From: UJ101 sp965262705
GTDB lineage: Bacteria > Bacteroidota > Bacteroidia > Flavobacteriales > UJ101
Length of the DNA: 64,000 bases
Direction: 5' to 3'
Assembly: GCA_965262705.1 (NCBI GenBank)
Contig: OZ253556.1
Span: forward strand, 434,001-498,000
The position numbers were made by a program, and so were the translations under genes. The notes beneath the pieces were generated by a model, which was given only the letters and a program-made list of their open reading frames with translations, ran no database searches and was not told where the DNA came from. This document shows, piece after piece, positions 25,487 through 34,640 of the stretch. Position 1 is the first letter of the stretch, and each line of letters starts with the position of its first letter.

Positions 25487-26773
25487 CTATTCTTTAATAA
25501 TTTCACTTAGTTTTTCTGTAATATTTTTCCGCTCATATTGTGCTATTCCTTTTTGATGCGTTTTAAGCGCTCCTGATCTATATTGTTTATAAAGGTGTAA
25601 AAGATGATTTTTTAATTTTTTTTTATCATTAAATAAAAAATAAGTTCCCGCACAGGTTTCTTTCAATATTTTTTCAATTTCGCTGTCCGGCGGACCTAAG
25701 GCAATAATCGGTCGACCGGTACCCAGATATTCAAATAATTTTCCGGGAATATTTCCTTTCCTCTTCGATTGATTTGCGGTAACCAATAGCAATACGCGGG
25801 CAGACTGTCCTGCCTTTATCGCCTCCTCATGGGGCAGATAATCCTGAAAGTCAAGGCTATTTTCTAATTGGCAGAGACGAATATTTTGCAGAACCGTTGC
25901 ATCTATTTTGCCGATAAACCGGATAGATAAATCTTTTGCAAAGCGGGTATTTTCTTTACTAAGTTCCTGTAAAACCTCCCATAATATCTTCGGATTTCGC
26001 TCCTTAAACATTGTGCCGGTATAAACGATTGAGAATGACGTATCGGTCGAGAATGATGAAGAATAATCTGAAGGGTCAAAGCCATTGGTCAAACAATATA
26101 CCGGGGTGGACGTATTTTTCTGATAAAGCGCCTGATATTCAAGTGTAACCGTAACTACCCGGTCTGCATACGTTAAAACTTTTCGCTCTAACTGATGATG
26201 CTTTCGGTCTGCCCATCGAGTCAGTTTTAAGGAGGAGTAATAATAAATATTCGTCCAGGGGTCCCTAAAATCTGCAATCCATTTAAATTTTGGGAAAGTT
26301 TTTTTTAGTCCCAGCCCAATTAAATGTATCGAATGGGGCGGACCGGTAGTAATAATCGTATCAATCCCTTCTTTTATAAGATATTTTTTTAGAAACTGAA
26401 TAGAAGGACGAACCCAAAATTTACGTGCATCAGGAATAAAAAAATTCCCTCGAATAAAAAGACTGCATTTTGTTTTCCAGGATTGTTTCATCGGTTTTTC
26501 ATAGAATCCGGCGCGGTGTGCTTCATTTTTTTTTGTAAAATACTCTGCCCATTTATAGGGTTCCCAAATGGGCTGCCTTATAACCGTCAATTCTTTTGAA
26601 ACCTGGTTTTCCAGGCGATGATCTAATAAGGGATAAGAAGGATTTTCAGGCGTATAGACCACGGGGTGAATACCAAAATCGGGTAAATAACGGGTGAATT
26701 TTAGCCATCGTTGAACGCCCGGTCCGCCAGCAGGAGGCCAGTAATATGTAATAATAAGCACTTTTTTCTCCAT
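25487..26773 (-). CDS. Glycosyltransferase family 4
   Basis: The 428-residue protein has the GT-B fold pattern: N-terminal ITYYWPPAGGPGVQRWLKFT, central DFRDPWT, and the C-terminal nucleotide-sugar domain with IVYTGTMFKERNP and GKLFEYLGTGRPIIALGPPDSE (about 350-375). The sugar and acceptor are unknown. Its start is directly after the YfhO-family gene stop codon (26774), so the two are cotranscribed. A glycan or glycolipid function is likely. Confidence 0.9.
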   Translation of the reverse strand: MEKKVLIITYYWPPAGGPGVQRWLKFTRYLPDFGIHPVVYTPENPSYPLLDHRLENQVSKELTVIRQPIWEPYKWAEYFTKKNEAHRAGFYEKPMKQSWKTKCSLFIRGNFFIPDARKFWVRPSIQFLKKYLIKEGIDTIITTGPPHSIHLIGLGLKKTFPKFKWIADFRDPWTNIYYYSSLKLTRWADRKHHQLERKVLTYADRVVTVTLEYQALYQKNTSTPVYCLTNGFDPSDYSSSFSTDTSFSIVYTGTMFKERNPKILWEVLQELSKENTRFAKDLSIRFIGKIDATVLQNIRLCQLENSLDFQDYLPHEEAIKAGQSARVLLLVTANQSKRKGNIPGKLFEYLGTGRPIIALGPPDSEIEKILKETCAGTYFLFNDKKKLKNHLLHLYKQYRSGALKTHQKGIAQYERKNITEKLSEIIKE

Positions 26774-29230
26774 TTATATCTTTTTCCTTTTATCCGCTCT
26801 AAAAATGGCTATGAGTAAGAGTAAAAATATCAGATAGAACGCTGCGGAAACCCATTTTCCAATCTTGACAATAGCCGGCTCGAATTTGAATTCGATAAGA
26901 TGTTTTCCCTTTGGAATCTGAAGCCCCCTCAAAAGATAATTGACTCTAAAATGTTTTGTCTTTTTCTTATCAATATATGCCTGCCAGCCAGGATATTCAA
27001 TATCTGAAAATACAGCAAACTGTTTACTTTTTGATTCAGAAGAATAAACCAAATGATTAGAAGTGTATCGGGTTAATTTTATGGCGTCATGTGTTCCGAT
27101 ATTATATTTTTTCTTTTTTACGTATAATGCATCTTTAGCATTAATTATTGCTTTTATTTTTGTATTTATTTTTCCTAAATCTTCTAATTCTTCATCTGGA
27201 TTTTTTGCTGTTTTTATCTCTTTTACAAACCAAGCATTGCCATTTACATTAGGGTTTTCCTGCACAGATACGAGGCTATCTAATATAGTTGCTTTTGGAT
27301 TTTGACTTATGATATATTTGCTGTTCAGCATGTTTAGAACATTTTTGTCTCCCTTTGAGATATACCGGTTATATAAATCCTGATAACGACGAATTTTTGC
27401 CGCATGGTAACCCCCTATAGAATGATGAAAATAAGAAGTATTGGTCTCACTCATGGGGCTTAGAAATATATTAAATACCCTATAGTAAGAAGTATCTCTT
27501 TTCTTTGAGTTTTCTAATGATTTATTGAGTTGAACTTTTTCCATTTGCTGACCGGTAATGCTTGCCAGCGCAGGATTTTTTTGTACATCATCATAGATTT
27601 TTTTAGTAATCCGGGTGGGATAAGGGTGTTTAACATAATAGGCATCTACAAAATTACGGTCGTTAAGATAGTCTTTATTCGTGTGCCATAAATCAAATAA
27701 TCCAACGAATAATATAATAAGGACAAGTATGGTTCTTTTGGCTGGGAAATTAATCTTTTTTTGTAGTAAAAATAAGGCCCCTGCCGTTATAGATAAATAA
27801 ATAAATGCTTTGGCAATATCCATTCTTATCGCACTCAATCGTTCGCCTTTAATAAAGGATAATAAATCGGAGGGCAGCACTGATTTTATTTCCTGTGGAC
27901 TTAGCAAGGGGAACAAATCTTCTGCAAAAAAAGCGATAAACATTAAAAATACACCAAATAAAACAGCGGTAAGGAATAGTTTTTTTATTTTTTCTTTTGA
28001 TGGATTTTTTGTAAATTCATAAACGGTCATAGCTGCCAGAATGGGCATACAAAATTCAGCGATGACCAAAACAGAAGTAATGGCTCTAAATTTGGAATAC
28101 AGGAGGAAATAATCAATCATAAAATTAGTCAAAAAAGAGAAATTATGCCCCCATGCAAGTAATATACTCAATAGGGTAGCGATGAGCAGCCACCATTTAT
28201 AACGATTTTTGACTACAAAAAGTCCTAAAAAAAATAAAAAAACCACTACGGCACCCACATAAACAGGCCCAGAGGTAAAAGGTTGCGCACCCCAATAAGC
28301 ACTTGCAATCGGTTGCCCATTATAATCAATGGTGTGAGAAGAACTTCCACCATACAAGTTCGGTAGAAATAAATTAAGGGTTTCTCCTATTCCGTAACTC
28401 CAAGCTGTAATTTCGCTTTTTTTCATTCCTGAAGTTGTATCATCAGTGGTTTTTTGAAGCGTTAACTCAGAAGGGCCTCGAGTGGAATATTGAGAATATT
28501 CATACGTTGGAATGATACGATTGGCATTCATTCCAATGCCTACAAAAAGGGAAAAAGCGCATAGAATGGAAGCCGTAATAAAATCTGTAAAGACTTTGTT
28601 TTTTAGGGCATAAATCAATTCTACTAATCCAAAGATAATGAGCATTAATCCCATATAATAGGTCATCTGCAAGTGATTAGCGTGGATTTGCAATGCCATA
28701 AAAAGAGTGGTTAACAGCGTTCCGGTCAAGTAGCGTTTACGATAAATAAGCAAAATCCCGGCGATGGTGCCCGGAAAATAAGATAAGGCATGTATTTTAG
28801 CATTATGCCCTACGGCTATGAGAATAAAAAAATAGGTGGAAAATGCAACAAAGACAGCGCCTAACAATGCAGTTTTCCAATCCATAGAAAGGATGCGTAA
28901 TAGAATAAAAAAACCTATCAGCATTACAAAAATATAATTTGCCGGATGAGGTAAAAAGTTAATGGCTGAATCCAAATAACGAATAAAATCATAGGAGTAA
29001 CGTGCACCGAACTGGTAGGTTGGCATTCCGCTAAACATGCTATTCACCCAGTAAGATTCTTTTCCGGTAGTTGACCTGAAATCTGTTATTTCTTTTGCTC
29101 CTCCTACAAAATGGACAATATCCGGCTGAAGAACTTTTTTACCCTCGAGTAAGGGTGAGAAATAAACCATCGGCAGTAGTATAAACACCGGGATAACGAA
29201 AACGAGAGGAAGAATATGCTTATTTCTCAT
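26774..29230 (-). CDS. YfhO family polytopic membrane protein
   Basis: The 818-residue protein has 12 or more hydrophobic segments in the first 500 residues, an extracytoplasmic region (about 540-780) and a final membrane segment before RADKRKK. The N-terminal PLLEGKKVLQPDIVHFVGG and SMFSGMPTYQFGARY fit YfhO-type proteins, which are thought to aid glycosylation of lipid-linked or surface polymers. Sitting between a small membrane protein and a glycosyltransferase supports this. Its start overlaps the upstream gene by 11 bases. Confidence 0.85.
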   Translation of the reverse strand: MRNKHILPLVFVIPVFILLPMVYFSPLLEGKKVLQPDIVHFVGGAKEITDFRSTTGKESYWVNSMFSGMPTYQFGARYSYDFIRYLDSAINFLPHPANYIFVMLIGFFILLRILSMDWKTALLGAVFVAFSTYFFILIAVGHNAKIHALSYFPGTIAGILLIYRKRYLTGTLLTTLFMALQIHANHLQMTYYMGLMLIIFGLVELIYALKNKVFTDFITASILCAFSLFVGIGMNANRIIPTYEYSQYSTRGPSELTLQKTTDDTTSGMKKSEITAWSYGIGETLNLFLPNLYGGSSSHTIDYNGQPIASAYWGAQPFTSGPVYVGAVVVFLFFLGLFVVKNRYKWWLLIATLLSILLAWGHNFSFLTNFMIDYFLLYSKFRAITSVLVIAEFCMPILAAMTVYEFTKNPSKEKIKKLFLTAVLFGVFLMFIAFFAEDLFPLLSPQEIKSVLPSDLLSFIKGERLSAIRMDIAKAFIYLSITAGALFLLQKKINFPAKRTILVLIILFVGLFDLWHTNKDYLNDRNFVDAYYVKHPYPTRITKKIYDDVQKNPALASITGQQMEKVQLNKSLENSKKRDTSYYRVFNIFLSPMSETNTSYFHHSIGGYHAAKIRRYQDLYNRYISKGDKNVLNMLNSKYIISQNPKATILDSLVSVQENPNVNGNAWFVKEIKTAKNPDEELEDLGKINTKIKAIINAKDALYVKKKKYNIGTHDAIKLTRYTSNHLVYSSESKSKQFAVFSDIEYPGWQAYIDKKKTKHFRVNYLLRGLQIPKGKHLIEFKFEPAIVKIGKWVSAAFYLIFLLLLIAIFRADKRKKI

Positions 29231-29426
29231 GCTCTATAATTTCTTCAAAATCCGCATCTTCTGCTTCTACTTTCATTTTCGATTCATTTTTTTTCATTTT
29301 ATAAATGGTTGTTTCTCCTATTTTAGATGGACCAGAATTCCTTTTTTCCTTCTGCTTTGTGCTCTTACTTATTGAAAGCCAATAGATAATCCCTAAAACA
29401 AATAATACTATGATATAATCATTCAT
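29220..29426 (-). CDS. Small single-pass membrane protein
   Basis: The 68-residue product has one membrane segment (YIIVLFVLGIIYWLSI) followed by a charged cytoplasmic tail rich in Lys and Glu. No family is recognised. A TATCTTTG promoter element 26 bases upstream and an 11-base overlap with the YfhO-family gene suggest it is real and translationally coupled. An accessory role to the YfhO protein is only inferred. Confidence 0.6.
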   Translation of the reverse strand: MNDYIIVLFVLGIIYWLSISKSTKQKEKRNSGPSKIGETTIYKMKKNESKMKVEAEDADFEEIIEHEK

Positions 29427-29451
29427 TTTAATTAATGGTTTAAATGATTTT

Positions 29452-29459
29452 CAAAGATA
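29452..29459 (-). promoter_or_regulatory. -7 element of the small protein-YfhO-glycosyltransferase operon
   Basis: The minus strand reads TATCTTTG, a TAnnTTTG match, 26 bases before the ATG at 29426. Confidence 0.6.
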
Positions 29460-29603
29460 TTTTAAAAAGTCTAATTAAAAAACGTTTTTTATCTTAATGC
29501 TCTTTGCAAAAAGCATTCTATCGATAAAATACAATCATCGAAGAAAATAAATCACAAGAGACGGTATGCCTAATTTTGTAAAAGATAATTTGCGGCTTTT
29601 TAT

Positions 29604-30017
29604 TTATGTTGTTTCTATTGTATTCTTTTTCAAATCTTCTCCTAAGCGGCTCATATTAAGTGTTGGAAGGGTAATAGGATCGAAGCCTGAAAGATTGGTT
29701 AAGGTAGAAATATAGGCTCTAATATAGGGGAACAATAAGGCAGGAGCATTAACGAAAAAAAACTTGTTCAAATGATCAGGGCGGTCTTTGTGCTCAAAAA
29801 TGTATGTGGCAACGGCATTAATTTCAATATTGAATGCTTTGTTTTCGTCTTCAATTTTAACGCGTAATTGCAACGTAAAACTTGAATCTTTCTTACTTAT
29901 AACACCTTTTGGAGCAAGTACTAGTGAGATTTTTTCCGATGATTCTTTATTACCCTCGCGCTCAATCACTGAACGAATAATCTTAAACCCTTTAAATTGA
30001 AACTTTGAACTTTCCAT
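29604..30017 (-). CDS. SecB-like chaperone
   Basis: The 137-residue protein resembles SecB: beta-strand region (SFTLQLRVKIEDENKAFNIE), VATYIFEHKD, and the signature FFFVNAPALLFPYIRAYIST followed by LSGFDPITLPTLNM. SecB holds unfolded clients for export; related chaperones in tripartite toxin-antitoxin-chaperone operons instead protect the antitoxin. It is the third gene of a compact operon, 3 bases after the 124-residue gene, with a HEPN gene first. The housekeeping export role is the alternative reading. Confidence 0.8.
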   Translation of the reverse strand: MESSKFQFKGFKIIRSVIEREGNKESSEKISLVLAPKGVISKKDSSFTLQLRVKIEDENKAFNIEINAVATYIFEHKDRPDHLNKFFFVNAPALLFPYIRAYISTLTNLSGFDPITLPTLNMSRLGEDLKKNTIETT

Positions 30018-30020
30018 TTT

Positions 30021-30395
30021 TTACGCGGCTAAAGCATAATTGTTTTCGTGAAACTCAATACCATTAATAAAGTCTTCCACAATAAACTCAGTGGAGCCTC
30101 CTTCGTTATCAAATGTTATGGTTTCATAACCTAATGTTAAATCTGTATCTCTTATTTCCGTCAAAAAACCGTCAGAAATAAATACGATATTCTCTTTAGG
30201 GTATAAATTTTCAAATTTATTTTCCAGTGCTTCCTCAGCTCTCATATATTCCTCGTTATTATTAAAGATTGAGAGAGGGGTCACTTCAATAATATGGCTA
30301 TATGTACTTTTACAATACTCATATCTTATTTTTATCTCTTTAAACTTTGAGTATAACTCTTTAAGTTTCTCTTTTAAAAACACATTTGATTTCAT
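30021..30395 (-). CDS. Unrecognised 124-residue protein, middle gene of HEPN/SecB operon
   Basis: I do not recognise a family. The N-terminal 50 residues are helical and charged (KEKLKELYSKFKEIKIRYEY), and the rest is acidic mixed alpha/beta (MRAEEALENKFENLYPKE, IVFISDGFLTEI, GGSTEFIVEDFINGI). There is no GSxxxD nucleotidyltransferase motif of MNT antitoxins and no helix-turn-helix. Its ATG overlaps the HEPN stop by 4 bases, and SecB follows 3 bases later. By position it is the candidate antitoxin or chaperone client. Confidence 0.75.
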   Translation of the reverse strand: MKSNVFLKEKLKELYSKFKEIKIRYEYCKSTYSHIIEVTPLSIFNNNEEYMRAEEALENKFENLYPKENIVFISDGFLTEIRDTDLTLGYETITFDNEGGSTEFIVEDFINGIEFHENNYALAA

Positions 30396-30799
30396 AAGTT
30401 AAATTTTTTAATTAAAAACGTTCTGATTTCTTTTGCCTTATCAAAAGCCTTTGTACCTTTATCTAAACTAATCTCGATATTTTCATAATCCGATTCAATT
30501 CTCAATTGCTTCAAGTCATTTATTTTTCTTTTAAATCCCCGAGATTCATTAGCGCTTGAATATTTTTTCAATTCATTAACTATATAATTTATAACGTATT
30601 GATGGGTTCTTTGCCGTGTTTTAGCAATATTTATAGATTGGTTATCGTAGTCAACACCAAAAAAATCTTTTATTGTGTACTTTAATAATTGAAAACAGCT
30701 ATAATAAGAGCAATGCACACTAGGCGCGTATAAGCTATTCTTTAATAAAAGAGCAGCGGCGTCAAAGTTGAAATTAGATTTTTCTCTTATCTTGCTCAT
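30392..30799 (-). CDS. HEPN domain protein
   Basis: The 135-residue helical protein fits HEPN: the first helices (AALLLKNSLYAPSVHCSYYS, then CFQLLKYT) match the A..L...y..a.h..YYa pattern, and the C-terminal part LKQLRIESDYENIEI ... AFDKAKEIRTFL matches the LR..ADY segment. HEPN proteins are often RNase toxins with Rx4-6H; here the nearest motif is RQRTH, which is too short, so catalysis is uncertain. It is first of three coupled genes. A TACTTTTG element sits only 11 bases upstream, implying a nearly leaderless mRNA. Confidence 0.75.
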   Translation of the reverse strand: MSKIREKSNFNFDAAALLLKNSLYAPSVHCSYYSCFQLLKYTIKDFFGVDYDNQSINIAKTRQRTHQYVINYIVNELKKYSSANESRGFKRKINDLKQLRIESDYENIEISLDKGTKAFDKAKEIRTFLIKKFNL

Positions 30800-30809
30800 A
30801 AAGCCGTTA

Positions 30810-30817
30810 CAAAAGTA
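30810..30817 (-). promoter_or_regulatory. -7 element of the HEPN-SecB operon
   Basis: The minus strand reads TACTTTTG, an exact TAnnTTTG match, ending 10 bases before the HEPN ATG. Transcription would start within a few bases of the ATG. Confidence 0.55.
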
Positions 30818-30909
30818 TTATTTTTTTCTTTATCCAAAATAATATACTGAGGCCTTTAGCTAACGCTGACTTTTAGCTGGCTCCAAAAGGTTTCCTTCTA
30901 TAAAATTGC

Positions 30910-33206
30910 TCACTCAATCGTTTTTATCTTATCCTTAGCAAATTTATATAACAGCTTTTTCTTTCCGGCATGTTTAAAATCAATGCTAATCTTAATATCC
31001 ATACCAATCCCCTCAATTAGCGTTATCTGTCCTGCTCCAAAACGAATATGTTCAACTTGCATGCCTACTTTTAAATCTGGTAAAACCCTTTTTTGATTTC
31101 CCTGAGGTGCTGATTCTATAGAAACTAATTTTTGTGAGGATTCTGCTTTCAACGTTTTATTTACCCGAACTAAATTTTCTCCAAATAAAGAAGCATCTAA
31201 TCCTGAATGATTAACTACGGTTTTTTGCTTAGGGAAAGCCAAAATCATGTCTAAAAACTGATCATCTATTTCCTCAATAAAGCGACTCGGTTCAGAATCA
31301 ATTAATTTTCCCCATCGATAGCGTGTTATCGCATACGAAAGCATGACTTCATTCTTTCCTCGAGTCAATGCAACATAAAATAAACGGCGTTCTTCTTCCA
31401 AACCTTCTCTGGAACTTAATGCCATCATAGAAGGAAAAAGATTTTCTTCCAATCCTACAATCATCACCACAGGAAATTCTAATCCTTTTGCCAGATGAAT
31501 CGTCATCAGTGAAACCTTATTATCATCAGTTGTTGTATCTGAATCTAAATCGGAGGCAAGTGCAACATTTTCTAGAAACCCTGTCAATGAAGGATCTCCA
31601 TCTTCCATTTGTTCTTCTTCCTCCACATAGCCTTTTATACTGTTTAACAACTCCTGAACATTTTCATAGCGAGATAATCCCTCAGGCGTATCATCCTCTT
31701 TTAATACTTTAATAATTCCGGAAGTTTTAATGATGTAAGAAGCAGTTTCATAAGCATCTTTTGTTTTATGAATTACGAAATAGCTTTCTAATAAAGTATA
31801 AAATTCACGAATCTTATTTAAAGCGCCTGCATTCAATGCCAAATTAAATTGAGATGATTTTTTAATCGTATCATAAAGTGACAGATGATTTTTGTCTGCG
31901 TTAATTAATAATTTATTAACGGTGGTTTGCCCTATTCCTCTTTTTGGATAATTGATGATTCTGAGTAAAGCCTCATCGTCATTTGTATTGGTAAGCAAAC
32001 GCAGGTAAGCCAAGACATTTTTTATTTCTGCCCGTTGATAGAAAGACAATCCCCCATAGATTTGATACGGAATGTTCTTTTTTCTCAACGCCTCTTCTAT
32101 CGCCCGGGATTGTGCATTGGTTCTATACAAGACACAGAAATCTTTATAATGCCGTTGCTCTGATAGCGATTTTTCAAAAATAGTACTCGCTATGTAACGT
32201 CCCTCCTCTCCATCAGAAAGCGCCCGGTAAACCTTAATTAAATTCCCTTGCTCGTTCGAGGTCCAAACGTTTTTTTTAATTTGATGTTTATTTTTGGAAA
32301 TAATCGTGTTCGCCGCTTGTACAATATTTTTTGTTGAACGATAATTTTGCTCTAATCGAATGATAGATGCGTCAGGATAATCGGTTTTAAAATTTAGAAT
32401 ATTCTGTATGTTTGCTCCACGAAAAGCATAGATAGACTGCGCATCATCTCCTACCACGCACAAATTTTCATAGCGTGAAGCCAGCGCTTTTACAATCAAA
32501 TACTGTGAGTGGTTAGTATCTTGATACTCATCTACCAAAATATAGCGAAAACGATCTTGATATTTCAACAAAACTTCCGGAAAACGTGTAAGCAATTCAT
32601 TAGTTCTCAGCAGTAAATCATCAAAATCCATAGCAGCGTTTTTAAAACAACCCGCTACATATTTTTGATATAGTTCTCCCATTTTCGGCGTTTTGCCGCA
32701 GCATCATATTCCTGCAATTCCGCATGATTGAAATAGGCTTTTACCGTAATCAGATTATTCTTGTACTGGGAAATCCTATTGAGCACCTGCTTAGTTTTAT
32801 ACAGTTCTTTGTCTAACTGCATTTCTTTAATAATTTTATTTAGAATACTGATGGAATCCTGCGTATCATAAATAGTAAAATTACCCGGGTAGCCCAACTT
32901 ATCCGATTCAAAACGTAAAATACGGGCAAAAACAGCATGAAAAGTTCCCATCCACAGATTTTTAGCTTCTGTTCCCCCTACGATAGCAGCGATGCGCTCT
33001 TTCATTTCCTTTGCTGCTTTATTTGTAAAAGTCAATGCCAAAATATTAAATGAATCTATCCCCTTGTTCATTAAATGGGTAATTCGGTAAGTCAATACCC
33101 GCGTTTTCCCAGAGCCTGCCCCTGCAATTACCATCAATGGTCCCTCAGTCGTTTCAACAGCTTTCTGTTGTGCATCGTTTAAATCTTCTAAATAATTTAG
33201 TTTCAC
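30910..33206 (-). pseudogene. uvrD: UvrD/PcrA-type DNA helicase, broken by one frameshift
   Basis: Two frames make one superfamily 1 helicase of about 765 residues. The first (33206 to about 32680) has LNDAQQKAVETTEGPLMVIA, Walker A GAGSGKT and TFTNKAAKEMKERI. The second (from about 32690 to 30910) has DFDDLL, LVDEYQDTN, GDDAQSIYAFRGA, QNYRS, LMTIHLAKGLEFP and VALTRGK. The frame changes near 32690, where K-R-P-K-M is expected and one C of the Pro codon seems missing. All motifs are otherwise intact, so this is either recent loss or a sequence error. The enzyme acts in excision repair and recombination control. Confidence 0.9.
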
Positions 33207-33223
33207 GTTTTCTTTTCTAAGAA

Positions 33224-33231
33224 CAAAGTTA
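33224..33231 (-). promoter_or_regulatory. -7 element of the helicase promoter
   Basis: The minus strand reads TAACTTTG, matching TAnnTTTG, 18 bases before the helicase ATG. Confidence 0.6.
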
Positions 33232-33325
33232 GAGATTTATCGAGAAGCTGACGAATTAATTTTTCTATACCTTTAGTTAACAATTACTTAAAATTTCGAT
33301 AACTTGCAGTTCAGTTGAAAAAAAG

Positions 33326-33333
33326 TAACTTTG
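33326..33333 (+). promoter_or_regulatory. -7 element of the acyl-CoA dehydrogenase promoter
   Basis: TAACTTTG matches TAnnTTTG, 21 bases before the ATG. A CTTG at 33303-33306, 19 bases upstream, could serve as -33 and lies within a fragment resembling the mobile repeat (ACTTGCAGTTCAGTTG). Confidence 0.6.
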
Positions 33334-33353
33334 CCATCTTTTTTAATTGAAAC

Positions 33354-34517
33354 ATGAGTAAAACAGATTATTTTCTTGTCAACGATTTATTATCTGAAGA
33401 ACAGCGAACGGTACAAAAAACTACACAAGAATGGATAAATAGAGAAGTGATTCCTTTTATAGAGGAAGCCAACAGGAAAAACTGTCCGATAAAAAATATT
33501 TTTAAAAAGATGGGAGAAGTCGGCATTTTTAAAAGTTTTGCGCCGAAAGATTATGGCGGATTAGAATTAGATGCGATTTCCTGCGGGTTAATCATGCAAG
33601 AATTGGAACGAGGTGATTCTGCTATCCGCTCTATAACTTCTACACAATCTTCTTTGGTGATTTATCCTATCTGTAAATTTGGAAATGGAGCGCAAAAAAA
33701 ACGCTATTTGCCAGATCTCGCCTCAGGGAAACTATCCGGCTGCTTCGCATTGACTGAACCCGGCCATGGATCAAATCCTGCAGGGATGAACACGCAATTA
33801 GTTGACAAAGGAGACCATTATTTGCTAAACGGAACAAAAATGTGGATTAACAATGCCCCGGCAGCCGATCTTGCCATCGTATGGGCAAGAGACGAACAGA
33901 ATAAAATTCGAGGCGTAATTGTAACGCGCGGAATGCAAGGATTTTCCATTGACGAAATACCTAATAAATGGTCGCTTAGAGCGTTACAAACGGGAAAATT
34001 GTCCTTTGAAAACGTACGCATCCCCAGAGAAAATATACTCCCACTTGTAAACAGCATGAGAGAACCTCTCTCCTGTTTAAATTCAGCCCGTTATGGCATC
34101 GGCTGGGGCGCTATTGGTGCAGCGATTAATTGCTTTGAAACTGCGCTAAAGTATAGCCGGGAACGCCATCAATTTAAAAAACCTATCGCTTCTTATCAAC
34201 TGCAACAAAAGAAATTAGCCGAATTTTCTACCGAAATAACCAAAGCACAATTATTAGCCTGGCGACTGGGTGTTTTGAAAGAAGAAGGAAAAGCGACTGC
34301 TGCTCAAATCTCCATGCTTAAAAGAAACAATGTTAAAATAGCTTTGGAAATTGCAAGAGAATCAAGGCAGATATTAGGCGCCGTAGGTATTGTAGGGGAA
34401 TATCCTATAATGCGCCATGTAATGAATCTGGAGGCGGTTATCACTTACGAAGGCACGCATGACATTCATTTGCTTATCACCGGAATGGATTTAACCGGCA
34501 TTTCTGCTTTTGAATGA
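33354..34517 (+). CDS. Acyl-CoA dehydrogenase, glutaryl-CoA dehydrogenase type
   Basis: This FAD enzyme oxidises acyl-CoA thioesters. The 387 residues follow the family: N-terminal helical domain, CFALTEPGHGSNPAGMNT (about 130-147), MWINNAPAADLAIVWA, and the C-terminal ARYGIGWGAIGAA and GIVGEYPIMRH. The base Glu366 lies in TYEGTHDIH, the position used by glutaryl-CoA dehydrogenases, so glutaryl-CoA (lysine/tryptophan breakdown) is the likeliest substrate. It has its own promoter and no obvious pathway neighbours. Confidence 0.88.
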   Translation: MSKTDYFLVNDLLSEEQRTVQKTTQEWINREVIPFIEEANRKNCPIKNIFKKMGEVGIFKSFAPKDYGGLELDAISCGLIMQELERGDSAIRSITSTQSSLVIYPICKFGNGAQKKRYLPDLASGKLSGCFALTEPGHGSNPAGMNTQLVDKGDHYLLNGTKMWINNAPAADLAIVWARDEQNKIRGVIVTRGMQGFSIDEIPNKWSLRALQTGKLSFENVRIPRENILPLVNSMREPLSCLNSARYGIGWGAIGAAINCFETALKYSRERHQFKKPIASYQLQQKKLAEFSTEITKAQLLAWRLGVLKEEGKATAAQISMLKRNNVKIALEIARESRQILGAVGIVGEYPIMRHVMNLEAVITYEGTHDIHLLITGMDLTGISAFE

Positions 34518-34640
34518 TTTTGTATTTATTCTACTAAAACGAATATTAAATAAAATAAAGATTTCATAAAAATAATTCGGTATAAAATTTGTGTGATTCT
34601 GCTTAAAATATTTATTTTTAACATTTAATCATCATACATT

